A stretch of DNA of 53,282 bases from Prochlorothrix hollandica PCC 9006 = CALU 1027 (GTDB lineage Bacteria; Cyanobacteriota; Cyanobacteriia; Prochlorotrichales; Prochlorotrichaceae), in contig NZ_KB235937.1 in assembly GCF_000332315.1 (NCBI RefSeq), forward strand, positions 713,293 to 766,574. Reading direction: 5' to 3'. The notes beneath the pieces were generated by a model. It did no database searches. It had not been told where the DNA came from and was given only the letters and a program-made list of their open reading frames with translations. Within the stretch, counting starts at the first letter, position 1; each line of letters begins with the position of its first letter. The position numbers were made by a program, and so were the translations under genes. Of the stretch, positions 25,559 through 32,774 are shown one piece after another.

Positions 25559-25577
25559 CCACAACTTAACCATAGCG
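25559..25577 (-). promoter_or_regulatory. Promoter-like element of porin 2
   Basis: Minus strand CGCTATGGT, TAA, GTTGTGG. Counterpart of 23660-23678. Around it the two upstream regions share little else, which is why this block stands out. Confidence 0.4.
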
Positions 25578-25756
25578 GCAGAGTCGCAATTTGCCTAGGG
25601 TTACGCTTAAAAAATGTGGCAATTTTCTAATTGGCTTGATTTTTGACAGCGGGAGAATCATCCTGAGCCGGGAACAGGCCAGAGGCTGAAAATCCTACAG
25701 TACAAAGCTCGTGGCGATTATGGGAAAACACTAGATGAACACCAGATCAAGATAAC

Positions 25757-26038
25757 TCAAAGATTACTAATAATCTGGGCGAGGTCAAAATCGTTTTGGG
25801 TTAGTCCACCGGCATCGTGGGTGGTGAGGACAACCGTGACCTGGTTATAGGAAATTGTGAGGTCGGGGTGGTGGCCTGCGGTTTCTGCGGGTTCCACTAG
25901 GGCATTGACAAAGGCGATCGCCTCCAGAAAATCCCCAAAGACGCGGCGACAGCGTAGGGTTTTGCCGTCCACTTGCCAACCGGGGGGCAACTGAGCCACT
26001 TGGGTTGCCAGATCAGCCGAGGTAAGCAGGGGGTTCAT
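25757..26038 (-). CDS. phhB: Pterin-4a-carbinolamine dehydratase
   Basis: Dehydrates 4a-hydroxytetrahydropterin, recycling the pterin cofactor. The 93-residue product has the family's LPPGWQVDGKTLRCRRVFGDFLEAIAFV core in part, then AETAGHHPDLTISYNQVTV with the catalytic His-His pair, and ends in LTQNDFDLAQIISNL, where GLTxxDFxLA is the conserved C-terminal motif. The frame opens at 26143, but the ATG at 26038 gives the normal length. In many cyanobacteria no aromatic amino-acid hydroxylase is present, so the role may be elsewhere in pterin metabolism. Confidence 0.93.
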   Translation of the reverse strand: MNPLLTSADLATQVAQLPPGWQVDGKTLRCRRVFGDFLEAIAFVNALVEPAETAGHHPDLTISYNQVTVVLTTHDAGGLTQNDFDLAQIISNL

Positions 26039-26079
26039 AACGTCTGAGTCGTAAGGATTCGATTTAGAACCCCGATCGC

Positions 26080-26110
26080 GGGGTATCAACTTAAGCCGGG
26101 ATAGTGGGCT
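26080..26110. repeat. Partial copy of repeat family A
   Basis: GGGTATCAACTTAAGCCGGG followed by ATAGTGGG, matching one end of family A and then stopping before the palindrome. It overlaps the leader of the pterin dehydratase gene. Confidence 0.65.
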
Positions 26111-26152
26111 AAAGTGGCTTTGATGCGACATCGGGGTTTGCAAACAGGCTTT

Positions 26153-26210
26153 AAAAAACTATCCGCTCCCCCAAGAGTTGGACAAAAACATTGCCCAGTT
26201 GGGGGAGCGG
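26153..26210 (-). terminator. Strong rho-independent terminator after the 23-codon ORF
   Basis: A 12-bp perfect stem: CCGCTCCCCCAA (26163-26174 as read on plus) and TTGGGGGAGCGG (26199-26210), with a 24-base loop. On the minus strand the stem is followed by ATAG and six Ts. It begins 45 bases after the stop of the small ORF and so ends a short transcript, separating it from the pterin dehydratase gene. Confidence 0.8.
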
Positions 26211-26255
26211 TCTAGCTGGATCTCCAGATCGGCACCTAACTGCCGGGAGGAACTC

Positions 26256-26327
26256 CTAGAGAACAGCCCCGGCACACAGCCGGTCTAGGCCAATCTCAAG
26301 ACCCATGGTTTTACTACACTCAACCAT
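26256..26327 (-). CDS. Small ORF of 23 codons with ideal ribosome-binding site
   Basis: ATG at 26327 and TAG at 26256-26258. The product is a 23-residue peptide beginning MVECSKTMGLEIG and ending LCAGAVL, with two Cys. Directly upstream is AGGAGGTGAT, a near-complete match to the 16S rRNA 3' end, with the AGGAGG core eight bases before the ATG. This is the strongest ribosome site in the window. A strong terminator follows at 26210-26153. The ensemble looks like a short dedicated mRNA for a small protein or a leader peptide. I recognise no family. It could still be chance, but the three signals agree. Confidence 0.55.
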   Translation of the reverse strand: MVECSKTMGLEIGLDRLCAGAVL

Positions 26328-26546
26328 AAGCATCACCTCCTAGTTAATACAACCGAACGGATCACTAACGCTGGACTGAGCCAGTGGATGAATCCAAACG
26401 AGTTGAAGATCGCCATACCCGATCGCAGCCTCGATCGTTAGTTGCCGCAACAAAACATTATTTGGTCTAACCCTTGGGCGGACTGGGGTATGGGCAACCG
26501 CCTTGGCCGGGTTGAGACCTAAGATAACACAGTTTTTTAAAGCGTG

Positions 26547-27320
26547 ATGGATTCTAATTCCCCTGAACCGGTGGCCGATTTTTCTGGAACCAAAGACCCC
26601 TTCCTGGTCTTTCTGCAACAGCGCCTGAAGCAGCGACAGATCCCCAGTTTCCGGCAGTTGGCGCTGCGATCCCAGGTGACCCCTTGGCAAGTGGGCCAGT
26701 TGCGCCAGGGTCAGGTACACCAGATGCGGCTAGAACCCCTGTTACGGATAGCCCAGACCCTAGACCTGAGCCTGGGGGAATTGCTGGCAGCGGCGGGTTT
26801 GGCCGATCGCGCCCCCAACACTACCCTAAACCCCAGCCTAAACCCCAGCCCAGAACCCAGCCCAGAACCCAGCCTAGACAGTCTCCGCCGTGAGTGCGAT
26901 CGGCTCCAGCAGCAGCTACAGCGTCAGGAACAGGATCTACGCCAACAGTTTCAGCGCCAAAGCCTGGGTCAACTGGAATCCTGGCTCAAGAACTGGCCCA
27001 AGGTGGTCTATGCCGTCGAAAATACCAAACCAGAACTCCTAGCGGCCAAGGTTTTGCCCTTGTTGCATCCCTTGGAAGAGCTGTTGGCAAGCTGGGGTGT
27101 GGCGACGATCGGCAGCGTGGGAGAAGTGGTGGCCTATGAACCCCGCCAGCATCAAATGCTGCGATCGGGAGATGCCGTAGGAGTTGCAGGAGATGCAGGA
27201 AATGGCAGCATTGCAGGAAATGGCAACATTGCAGGGAATCTGGTGCAAATCCAACGGCCCGGTTATCGCCATGGGTCGGATTTACTCCACCGAGCAGAGG
27301 TTAAACCCTGGCAGCCTTAG
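26547..27320 (+). CDS. HTH protein with GrpE-like C-terminal domain
   Basis: A 257-residue protein. Residues 15-75 look like an XRE-type helix-turn-helix (FRQLALRSQVTPWQVGQLRQGQV, LEPLLRIAQTLDLSLGELLAAAGL). A Pro-rich linker made of NPSPEPS repeats follows, then a Gln-rich coiled coil (about residues 103-140). The C-terminal part resembles GrpE: a helix with LLAAKVLPLLHPLEELLASWGV, then GSVGEVVAYEPRQHQML and VQIQRPGYRHGSDLLHRAEV, close in form to the GrpE beta domain (GYxxxDRVLRPAxV). A Gly/Asn repeat (GNGSIAGNGNIAGN) is inserted in the beta domain. GrpE is the DnaK nucleotide exchange factor, so a role linking DnaK and DNA binding is possible but unproven. ATG at 26547 is preferred to GTG at 26544. 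Confidence 0.75.
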   Translation: MDSNSPEPVADFSGTKDPFLVFLQQRLKQRQIPSFRQLALRSQVTPWQVGQLRQGQVHQMRLEPLLRIAQTLDLSLGELLAAAGLADRAPNTTLNPSLNPSPEPSPEPSLDSLRRECDRLQQQLQRQEQDLRQQFQRQSLGQLESWLKNWPKVVYAVENTKPELLAAKVLPLLHPLEELLASWGVATIGSVGEVVAYEPRQHQMLRSGDAVGVAGDAGNGSIAGNGNIAGNLVQIQRPGYRHGSDLLHRAEVKPWQP

Positions 27321-27335
27321 ATTAGAAGATTAGAA

Positions 27336-27420
27336 CGCTTACCGCTTAAAGCGGGACAAAATTAACGGGACAGTGGGGCGCTTCGCGCCCCACTGTCCCG
27401 GCTTAAGTTGATACCCGATT
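27336..27420. repeat. Palindromic repeat family A, copy 4
   Basis: The best-preserved copy: GCTTACCGCTTAAAGCGGG, CAAAATTAACGGGACAGTGG, palindrome GGGGCGCTTCGCGCCCC, and CTTAAGTTGATACCCGATT. It lies between the convergent HTH/GrpE-like and SLC13 genes; the long stem could end transcripts from both sides, but no T-tract follows. Confidence 0.9.
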
Positions 27421-27462
27421 AGAACGGGTGGGGGAACCTGGGAGCCAAAGGTGGGACGGGGG

Positions 27463-29373
27463 TTAGAAGGGGTAAATCCAAGGGGTAATGGTCACGGTCA
27501 CCGCCCAGAATAAAAGATTGAGGGGTAAGCCAATGCGCATAAAGTCCATGAAGCGATATCCCCCTGGGCCATAGACCATGAGATTGGTTTGGTAACCAAT
27601 GGGGGTGGCAAAACTGGCGGAAGCCCCAACCATAATGATCATGACAAAGGGCATAAAACTAACCCCCAATTCTTGGGATAGGGATAGGGCGATGGGGAAG
27701 ACCAGGGCAGCAGCAGCATTATTGGTGATGATTTCGGTGATCAGCGTGGTGAGACCATAGATCACCACTAGGGCAATCCAGGGATCTCGGCCTGTTAATT
27801 GTAGGAACGAGGCGGCGATCGCCTGGGCAGCTCCCGTAGAATCCAGGGCTTCACTGAGACCCAGGGCAGCGGCCACCACCAGCAACACAGACCACTCGAC
27901 ACTCTGGAAGGCCCGATCGCTGGAACAACAGCGGGTCAGTAACATGAAGACTGTAGCGACGATCGCCGCCTGCAACATGGTCAACCAGCCAAAGGCCGCC
28001 AACACCACCATGGCCACCAGAATAATCAGGGCCAAGGGAGCCTTTTCGTGACGTAGGGGTTCCGAGTCGGGAATGCTGGTGAACAGATAGAAGTCCCGCG
28101 ATCCGCGATGCTGCTGCAAAAAAGAAGGATGGGACTCTAGTAATAGGGTGTCTCCGGGCTGTAAGCGCACATCCCCCATTTTGCCCACCAGTCTTTCCCC
28201 GTTACGGGCCACCGCCAAAACCACAGCGTTATAGCGTTTGCGAAACTGCCCTTCCCGAATGGTTTGACCCATCAATGGACAGGTATTGGAGACCACCGCT
28301 TCAATTAACTGGCGTTCCGATCGAGGGGCATCCAACTTAAACACCTGATCCGTGGCCGGCTGCAAACCCCGCAGTTTCTGCAAATCAACAATGGAATCCA
28401 CCGCCCCCACAAACACTAGTTGATCGTAATCCCGTAACTTTTCCTGGGGACTGACTGCTGGCAAAACATCCTGCCCGCGCACAATTTCCATTAAGAACAG
28501 TCCCGGCAACTGCCGCAAGCCTGCTTGGGTAACGGTCTTGCCCGTGAGGGGACTTTTCGCTTCCACCACCATTTCCACGGTGTATTGACGGGGATCATCA
28601 TGATCACTAATGGCGGGTTTACGTTCCGGCAGTAGCCAGGGATGGCTGACCATGACAAATACTGTCCCAAAGAGGACACAGGGCAAACTGATGGGGGTGA
28701 CGGAAAAGAGGGACAGACCGGGCAGATCAGTCTGGGCAATCAGCAAACCATTGACCACCAAGTTGGTGCTGGTGCCGATGAGGGTACACATTCCCCCAAA
28801 AATGGCGGCATAGCTGAGGGGAATCATCAACTTGGAGGGACTGATGCGTAGCTTACGGGACCAGTCGTTGACCACGGGAATAAACATGGCCACCAGGGGG
28901 GTATTGTTCAAAAAGGCACTGAGACCAATGACCGGCAGCATTAACCGGATCAAGGCGGCGTTGAGTCCTTTGGGCAGGCCCAATACTTCCTGAGAAATCC
29001 ACGCTAACCCCCCGGTTTGTTGCAGCCCTGTCACTACCATATACAACACACCAATGGTAATAACCCCAGAGTTGCTAAACCCTGACAACGCCTGTTTTTC
29101 ATCCAAGATGCCGCTGAGGAACAGAACCGCTAAGGCTCCGAGAAAGGTGACATCGGGGGACACGGAGGAAAAGGCGTTAAACAAAAAAGCAATGAAGGTG
29201 ATAGCTAGGGTGACCCACCCCTGCCAAGAGAGTTGAAAGAGGGGGAAGTTAGGAGGAGCAAGCTGCCAGAGACCGATCGCCAAGGCCATCACCAGTCCCA
29301 AAAATACCAAAAGTGCCCACTGTTTGCGGGTGGTGGGAATTAACCAAGAGCGCAATGAAGACAAGGCTTGCAT
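27463..29373 (-). CDS. SLC13/DASS-family transporter with TrkA-C domains
   Basis: A 636-residue membrane transporter of the divalent anion/Na+ symporter family, which carries sulfate or dicarboxylates. Hydrophobic helices at both ends flank two cytoplasmic TrkA-C (RCK-C) domains, roughly residues 225-300 (VEAKSPLTGKTVTQAGLRQL) and 315-385 (VVSNTCPLMGQTIREGQFRKRY). Two SLC13 re-entrant signature areas are visible: FLNNTPLVAMFIPVV with IGTSTNLVVNG in the first half, and ITNNAAAALVFPIALS with ATPIGYQTNLMVYGPGGY in the second. Cyanobacterial and algal members (SLT type) are sulfate transporters, so sulfate is the best guess. The ATG at 29373 gives a normal length. Confidence 0.93.
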   Translation of the reverse strand: MQALSSLRSWLIPTTRKQWALLVFLGLVMALAIGLWQLAPPNFPLFQLSWQGWVTLAITFIAFLFNAFSSVSPDVTFLGALAVLFLSGILDEKQALSGFSNSGVITIGVLYMVVTGLQQTGGLAWISQEVLGLPKGLNAALIRLMLPVIGLSAFLNNTPLVAMFIPVVNDWSRKLRISPSKLMIPLSYAAIFGGMCTLIGTSTNLVVNGLLIAQTDLPGLSLFSVTPISLPCVLFGTVFVMVSHPWLLPERKPAISDHDDPRQYTVEMVVEAKSPLTGKTVTQAGLRQLPGLFLMEIVRGQDVLPAVSPQEKLRDYDQLVFVGAVDSIVDLQKLRGLQPATDQVFKLDAPRSERQLIEAVVSNTCPLMGQTIREGQFRKRYNAVVLAVARNGERLVGKMGDVRLQPGDTLLLESHPSFLQQHRGSRDFYLFTSIPDSEPLRHEKAPLALIILVAMVVLAAFGWLTMLQAAIVATVFMLLTRCCSSDRAFQSVEWSVLLVVAAALGLSEALDSTGAAQAIAASFLQLTGRDPWIALVVIYGLTTLITEIITNNAAAALVFPIALSLSQELGVSFMPFVMIIMVGASASFATPIGYQTNLMVYGPGGYRFMDFMRIGLPLNLLFWAVTVTITPWIYPF

Positions 29374-29589
29374 AAGGTTCAGGAAAAGAGTTTGGGAAAA
29401 AGTTCGGGGAAAAAGTTCGGGACAAGACTTCAGGAAAAAAGTTTAGGAAAAGCCGCCATCAATACGACCCAGGATAGGTACAACCCCAGGGACAGGGCTA
29501 TGCACCACGGTGTTAATGGGGCGCTCTAGGTTAATGGTGGCAATAGCACTATCTCTGGATTAGTGATGCTGGACGATTGATAGCGTTAT

Positions 29590-29691
29590 ACAGCAGTCCT
29601 AAATGGGTCGTGTGGTGTGCCCCCGGAGGGGGCACACCACACCAAGAGTTTCAGCCATCGAGATGCCTACAACTGATTTAGGGTTGCTGTA
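29590..29691. repeat. MITE-like repeat family B, copy 3
   Basis: A complete copy: TACAGCAGTCCTAAATGGG, palindrome GTGTGCCCCCGGAGGGGGCA, GAGTTTCAGCCATCGAGAT, CTGATTTAGGGTTGCTGTA. The ends TACAGCAGTCCTAAAT and ATTTAGGGTTGCTGTA are inverted repeats with two mismatches. A decayed 14-15 bp GGGAAAAAGTTCGG tandem repeat lies at 29390-29450 in the same gap. Confidence 0.9.
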
Positions 29692-29774
29692 TTGCAGATT
29701 AGTCCCGTGTTCGATCGCACTGTCGCCCTACCGATTTTCTCAGACTTTATTGTTTGGGTTGGATTATTCGAGCG

Positions 29775-30827
29775 TTATTGATCACGCTGTCGCTCTAGCT
29801 GTCGCTCTAATTGTTTAACCGCTTTATGTAATTCAGGAAGGCGATTATACACAGCTACCGCTTTGAGCCACAGCCGATTGGCGATCGCCGGGTAGCCAGA
29901 CACCACAGCCCCCGCCTCCACATTGCCATGGATACCGGACTTGGACGAGGCGATCGCCCCATCGCCGATGTGGGCCTGATTCGCCACCCCCACCTGTCCC
30001 GCCAAAATGACATGATCCCCCAGGGTCACCCCTCCCGCCAAACCCACCTGGGCCGCGAGGGCACAGTTGCGGCCAATGGTGCAGCCATGGCCAATGTGAA
30101 CCAAGTTATCAATTTTGGTATTGGCTCCGATGCGGGTTTCGCCGAGGGCGGGGCGATCGATCGTGCTATTACAACCCACCTCTACCCCCGCATCCAACAC
30201 CACCCGACCGGATTGCTGCATTTTGACCCAGCCCTGGCCCGTGGGCACAAACCCAAAGCCTTCGGCTCCAATCACCGCACCGCTGTGGATCACGCAATCC
30301 GATCCCAACTGGCTCCGTTCATGGATCACACAGTTGGCATGGAGCAAGGTGCGATCGCCAACGGTCACCTGGGGATAGATCACCACATTGGCCTGAATAC
30401 AGACCCCATCTCCCAGGGTCACCCCCCCCTGCACCACCGCATGGGCACCAATGGCCACCCCCTCCCCCAGAACCACATCTGGGGCGACGATCGCCGTGGC
30501 ATGAATCCCCGGATCCCCAGGAAAGGGCTGATAAAACAGGCCCAGAATATGGGCAAACAACAACCGAGGCGACTGCGCCGTGATCCACCCCAACCCCTGG
30601 GCCTCCACCGCAGCTTGAAGCGTGGCATCCGAGGGAATCACCACTACACTCGCCTGGGTTTCAGCAATGTAGTGGGCATACTTCGGACCCTCCACATAAG
30701 TAACCGTGTGGGGTAAAGACTCGCTGATTTGGGACAGTCCCTGGAGATCCAGATCCGGAGCGCCACCCCAGCCCAAGGGAGCATGGCCCTGGGCACTGAG
30801 GGTTTCAATGAGGCTACTGAATTTCAT
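29775..30827 (-). CDS. lpxD: UDP-3-O-acylglucosamine N-acyltransferase (LpxD)
   Basis: Adds the second hydroxyacyl chain in lipid A synthesis, using acyl-ACP, in the cytoplasm. The 350-residue protein begins with the uridine-binding N-terminal domain (LSQISESLPHTVTYVEGPKYAHYI) and continues with a left-handed beta-helix of hexapeptide repeats (for example GVAIGAHAVVQGGVTLGDG), including the IDNLVHIGHGCTIGRNCALAAQVGLAG stretch in which the conserved catalytic His sits. A short Arg/Gln helix (QLERQLERQRDQ) ends it. The frame is open to 31019 through a repeat element, but family members start MKFSxL, so the ATG at 30827 is used. Confidence 0.96.
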   Translation of the reverse strand: MKFSSLIETLSAQGHAPLGWGGAPDLDLQGLSQISESLPHTVTYVEGPKYAHYIAETQASVVVIPSDATLQAAVEAQGLGWITAQSPRLLFAHILGLFYQPFPGDPGIHATAIVAPDVVLGEGVAIGAHAVVQGGVTLGDGVCIQANVVIYPQVTVGDRTLLHANCVIHERSQLGSDCVIHSGAVIGAEGFGFVPTGQGWVKMQQSGRVVLDAGVEVGCNSTIDRPALGETRIGANTKIDNLVHIGHGCTIGRNCALAAQVGLAGGVTLGDHVILAGQVGVANQAHIGDGAIASSKSGIHGNVEAGAVVSGYPAIANRLWLKAVAVYNRLPELHKAVKQLERQLERQRDQ

Positions 30828-30928
30828 AGGAGTTGCAGGTTGTGTCCTACCGAGGTGCTGGGATGAAGGGATCAAGATATGTTGGCATAAATTCTTGGGA
30901 TACATTCTAATATCCCACCTCCCTACAG

Positions 30929-31025
30929 GGCACCTCGGAAAATCCAAATTCTCGCCCCTGTACCCACGCAAGAACAGGGGTTGGGTTGGGCGGCGAAACC
31001 GCCCAACCCAATTAATCAAGGTGCC
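30929..31025. repeat. MITE-like repeat family C, copy 2
   Basis: GGGCACCTCGGAAAATCC, CTCGCCCCTGTACCCACGCA, AGAACAGGGGTTGGGTTGGG, GGCGAAACCGCC hairpin, TTAATCAAGGTGCCC. Two bases separate it from family B copy 4, the same pairing as at 7799/7914. Confidence 0.85.
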
Positions 31026-31027
31026 CT

Positions 31028-31129
31028 ACAGCAACCCTAAATCAGTTGTAAGGATCTCGATCGCTGAAACCCCTTGGGTGATGTGCGCCCGGAGGGCACA
31101 CACCACAGGACCCATTTTGGACTGCTGTA
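31028..31129. repeat. MITE-like repeat family B, copy 4
   Basis: TACAGCAACCCTAAATCAG, TAAGGATCTCGATCGCTGAA, GTGCGCCCGGAGGGCAC palindrome, CATTTTGGACTGCTGTAA. Orientation is as at 7914. It ends about 40 bases before the Pho-box-like repeats of pstS. Confidence 0.85.
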
Positions 31130-31167
31130 AGACCCCACCCCCCCTCCGGCGATCGTCCTGGGCTTGC

Positions 31168-31186
31168 CTTAACCTAACCTTTACAT
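31168..31186 (+). promoter_or_regulatory. Pho box upstream of pstS (two 8-bp direct repeats)
   Basis: CTTAACCT (31168-31175), spacer AAC, CTTTACAT (31179-31186). Cyanobacterial SphR/PhoB boxes are 8-bp direct repeats of the form YTTAAYYW separated by 3 bp. The first unit matches fully and the second at most positions. It lies 67 bases before the pstS start, as expected for phosphate-starvation control. Confidence 0.65.
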
Positions 31187-31253
31187 CCATAGGATATGGT
31201 CAGCTACGTTCAATCGTTTTTGACCTTCAGCACTAACTTGAGCACTAAGATCT

Positions 31254-32339
31254 ATGGTCTCTCGAATTTCTAACAATCGTGTGAGGTTTTTAGGCCTGAT
31301 GGCTGCCCTAACCCTAGGGGTAGCGGCCTGTGGAGGCGGCGGAACGGATACCACAACCCCCGCCGGTACTGAACCCGCCGGTACTGAACCCGCCGGTACT
31401 GAGGCATCGGGTTCCAGTGCCAGTGGTTCGGTTCAAATTGACGGTTCGAGCACCGTATTTCCCATTTCCGAAGCCATGGCTGAGGAATTTATGGTGGCTA
31501 ACCCTGACGCTAAGGTCACAGTGGGTGTTTCCGGGACTGGGGGAGGCTTCAAGCGCTTCTGTAGCGGGGAAACGGATATTTCTAACGCCTCTCGGCCCAT
31601 TAAGACCGAAGAAATGGAGATTTGCGCTACAGCCGGCATTGAATTCATTGAAGTCCCCGTTGCCTATGATGGTCTGTCGGTGGTGGTTCACCCATCCAAT
31701 AACTGGGCCACATGCATGACTCCTGAAGAACTGGCCAAAACTTGGGCACCCACCGCCGAAGGTAAAATCACCAACTGGAAACAGATTAACGACACCTACC
31801 CTGACAAGCCTCTGGATCTCTTTGGCCCAGGAACCGACTCCGGTACCTATGACTATTTTGTGGAAGCCACCGTTGATGCTGTCTTAGAAGAAGAAGGCAC
31901 ACGGGGAGACTTCACCGCCAGCGAAGATGACAACGTCATTGTTCAAGGGGTGACCTCCGATGAAGCAGGCATGGGCTTTTTTGGCTATGCCTACTATGAA
32001 GAGAACAAAGACAGCTTAAAAATTGTCCCAATCAAAAATGCCAATGGGGACTGTGTAGAACCCACGCCGGAAACGATCGCCGACGGTACCTACAATCCGC
32101 TGTCTCGCCCCATCTTCTTCTACGTTAAGAAGACTTCCTACGAAGAGAATCCGGCTGTGAAAGGATTTGTGGATTATCACCTTGATCCGGCCAACAGCGG
32201 TCTGATTACTGAAGCGGGTTACGTTGCCCTTCCCGACATGACCATGGGCAAGGTGCTCGATCGCGTCACCGCCATGACCGTAGGCTCTATCTTTGAGGGG
32301 GGTTCCTCCGTCGGGGTCAAGTTGGATGACAAGCTCTAA
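31254..32339 (+). CDS. pstS: Phosphate-binding lipoprotein PstS/SphX
   Basis: Periplasmic phosphate receptor of the high-affinity Pst ABC transporter. The 361-residue protein has a lipoprotein signal with lipobox GVAAC (Cys26), a linker with three PAGTE repeats coded by a 15-bp repeat (about 31365-31400), and the PstS fold: [45 protein letters not shown], and the phosphate-site segment [13 protein letters not shown]. It is the longer SphX-like type with inserts such as NATCM-like [17 protein letters not shown] Pho box precedes it and a strong terminator follows, so it is probably expressed above the level of the permease genes. Confidence 0.96.
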   Translation: MVSRISNNRVRFLGLMAALTLGVAACGGGGTDTTTPAGTEPAGTEPAGTEASGSSASGSVQIDGSSTVFPISEAMAEEFMVANPDAKVTVGVSGTGGGFKRFCSGETDISNASRPIKTEEMEICATAGIEFIEVPVAYDGLSVVVHPSNNWATCMTPEELAKTWAPTAEGKITNWKQINDTYPDKPLDLFGPGTDSGTYDYFVEATVDAVLEEEGTRGDFTASEDDNVIVQGVTSDEAGMGFFGYAYYEENKDSLKIVPIKNANGDCVEPTPETIADGTYNPLSRPIFFYVKKTSYEENPAVKGFVDYHLDPANSGLITEAGYVALPDMTMGKVLDRVTAMTVGSIFEGGSSVGVKLDDKL

Positions 32340-32365
32340 AAACAAGTCCTAACAACCCAAGACTG

Positions 32366-32465
32366 GGCATCTCGAAAAATCCAAATTCTCGCCCCTGTCC
32401 CAACACCAGAATAGGGGTTGTGGCGGGCGATTTCGCCACCCGGCAATATTAATCGAGGTGCCCCA
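32366..32465. repeat. MITE-like repeat family C, copy 3
   Basis: GGGCATCTCGAAAAATCC, CTCGCCCCTGTCCCAACACC, AGAATAGGGGTTGTGGCGGG, a degraded hairpin, TTAATCGAGGTGCCCC. It lies inside the pstS transcript, before the terminator. Confidence 0.85.
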
Positions 32466-32506
32466 CTGAAAGACTGGATCAAGCCCTCACCACGGGTAAC
32501 AACGGC

Positions 32507-32547
32507 AGAACCCCTCTACGCCTCTACGGGAGGGGTTCTGATTTTTC
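32507..32547 (+). terminator. Rho-independent terminator after pstS
   Basis: AGAACCCCTC (32507-32516) and GAGGGGTTCT (32530-32539) form a 10-bp stem, followed by GATTTTTCC. It is 168 bases after the pstS stop because a family C element has been placed between. Confidence 0.85.
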
Positions 32548-32571
32548 CAGTTCTTTTCGCCCAAGATCCGG

Positions 32572-32650
32572 CTATCAACTTAAGTTGGAACAGTGGAGCG
32601 ATCCACGCCCCACTGTTCTGTTCATCTTGTCCCGCTGGCAGCGGTAAGCC
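32572..32650. repeat. Palindromic repeat family A, copy 5
   Basis: CTATCAACTTAAGTTGGAAC, palindrome remnant CAGTGGAGCGATCCACGCCC, ATCTTGTCCCGCTGGCAGCG, GTAAGCC. It lies between the pstS terminator and pstC. Confidence 0.8.
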
Positions 32651-32774
32651 CAAGATTCTTCTAAACCAGACATCAAGAGTGTTAATAATGCCTTGGGAAG
32701 ACCTCTATTTCCAGGCTTCACGTTTACATAGTTGAACCTATGGATCCTTTCAACAGTATTTTCCGTCCCCAACC

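Noticed and set aside
26340-26720. Open frame of 126 codons on the minus strand upstream of the small ORF
   Set aside because: Half of it overlaps the HTH/GrpE-like gene in antisense and it lacks any motif.
29928-30716. Long open frame (262 codons) antisense to lpxD
   Set aside because: It is a shadow of the hexapeptide-repeat coding sequence; the composition is odd and it contains no domain.
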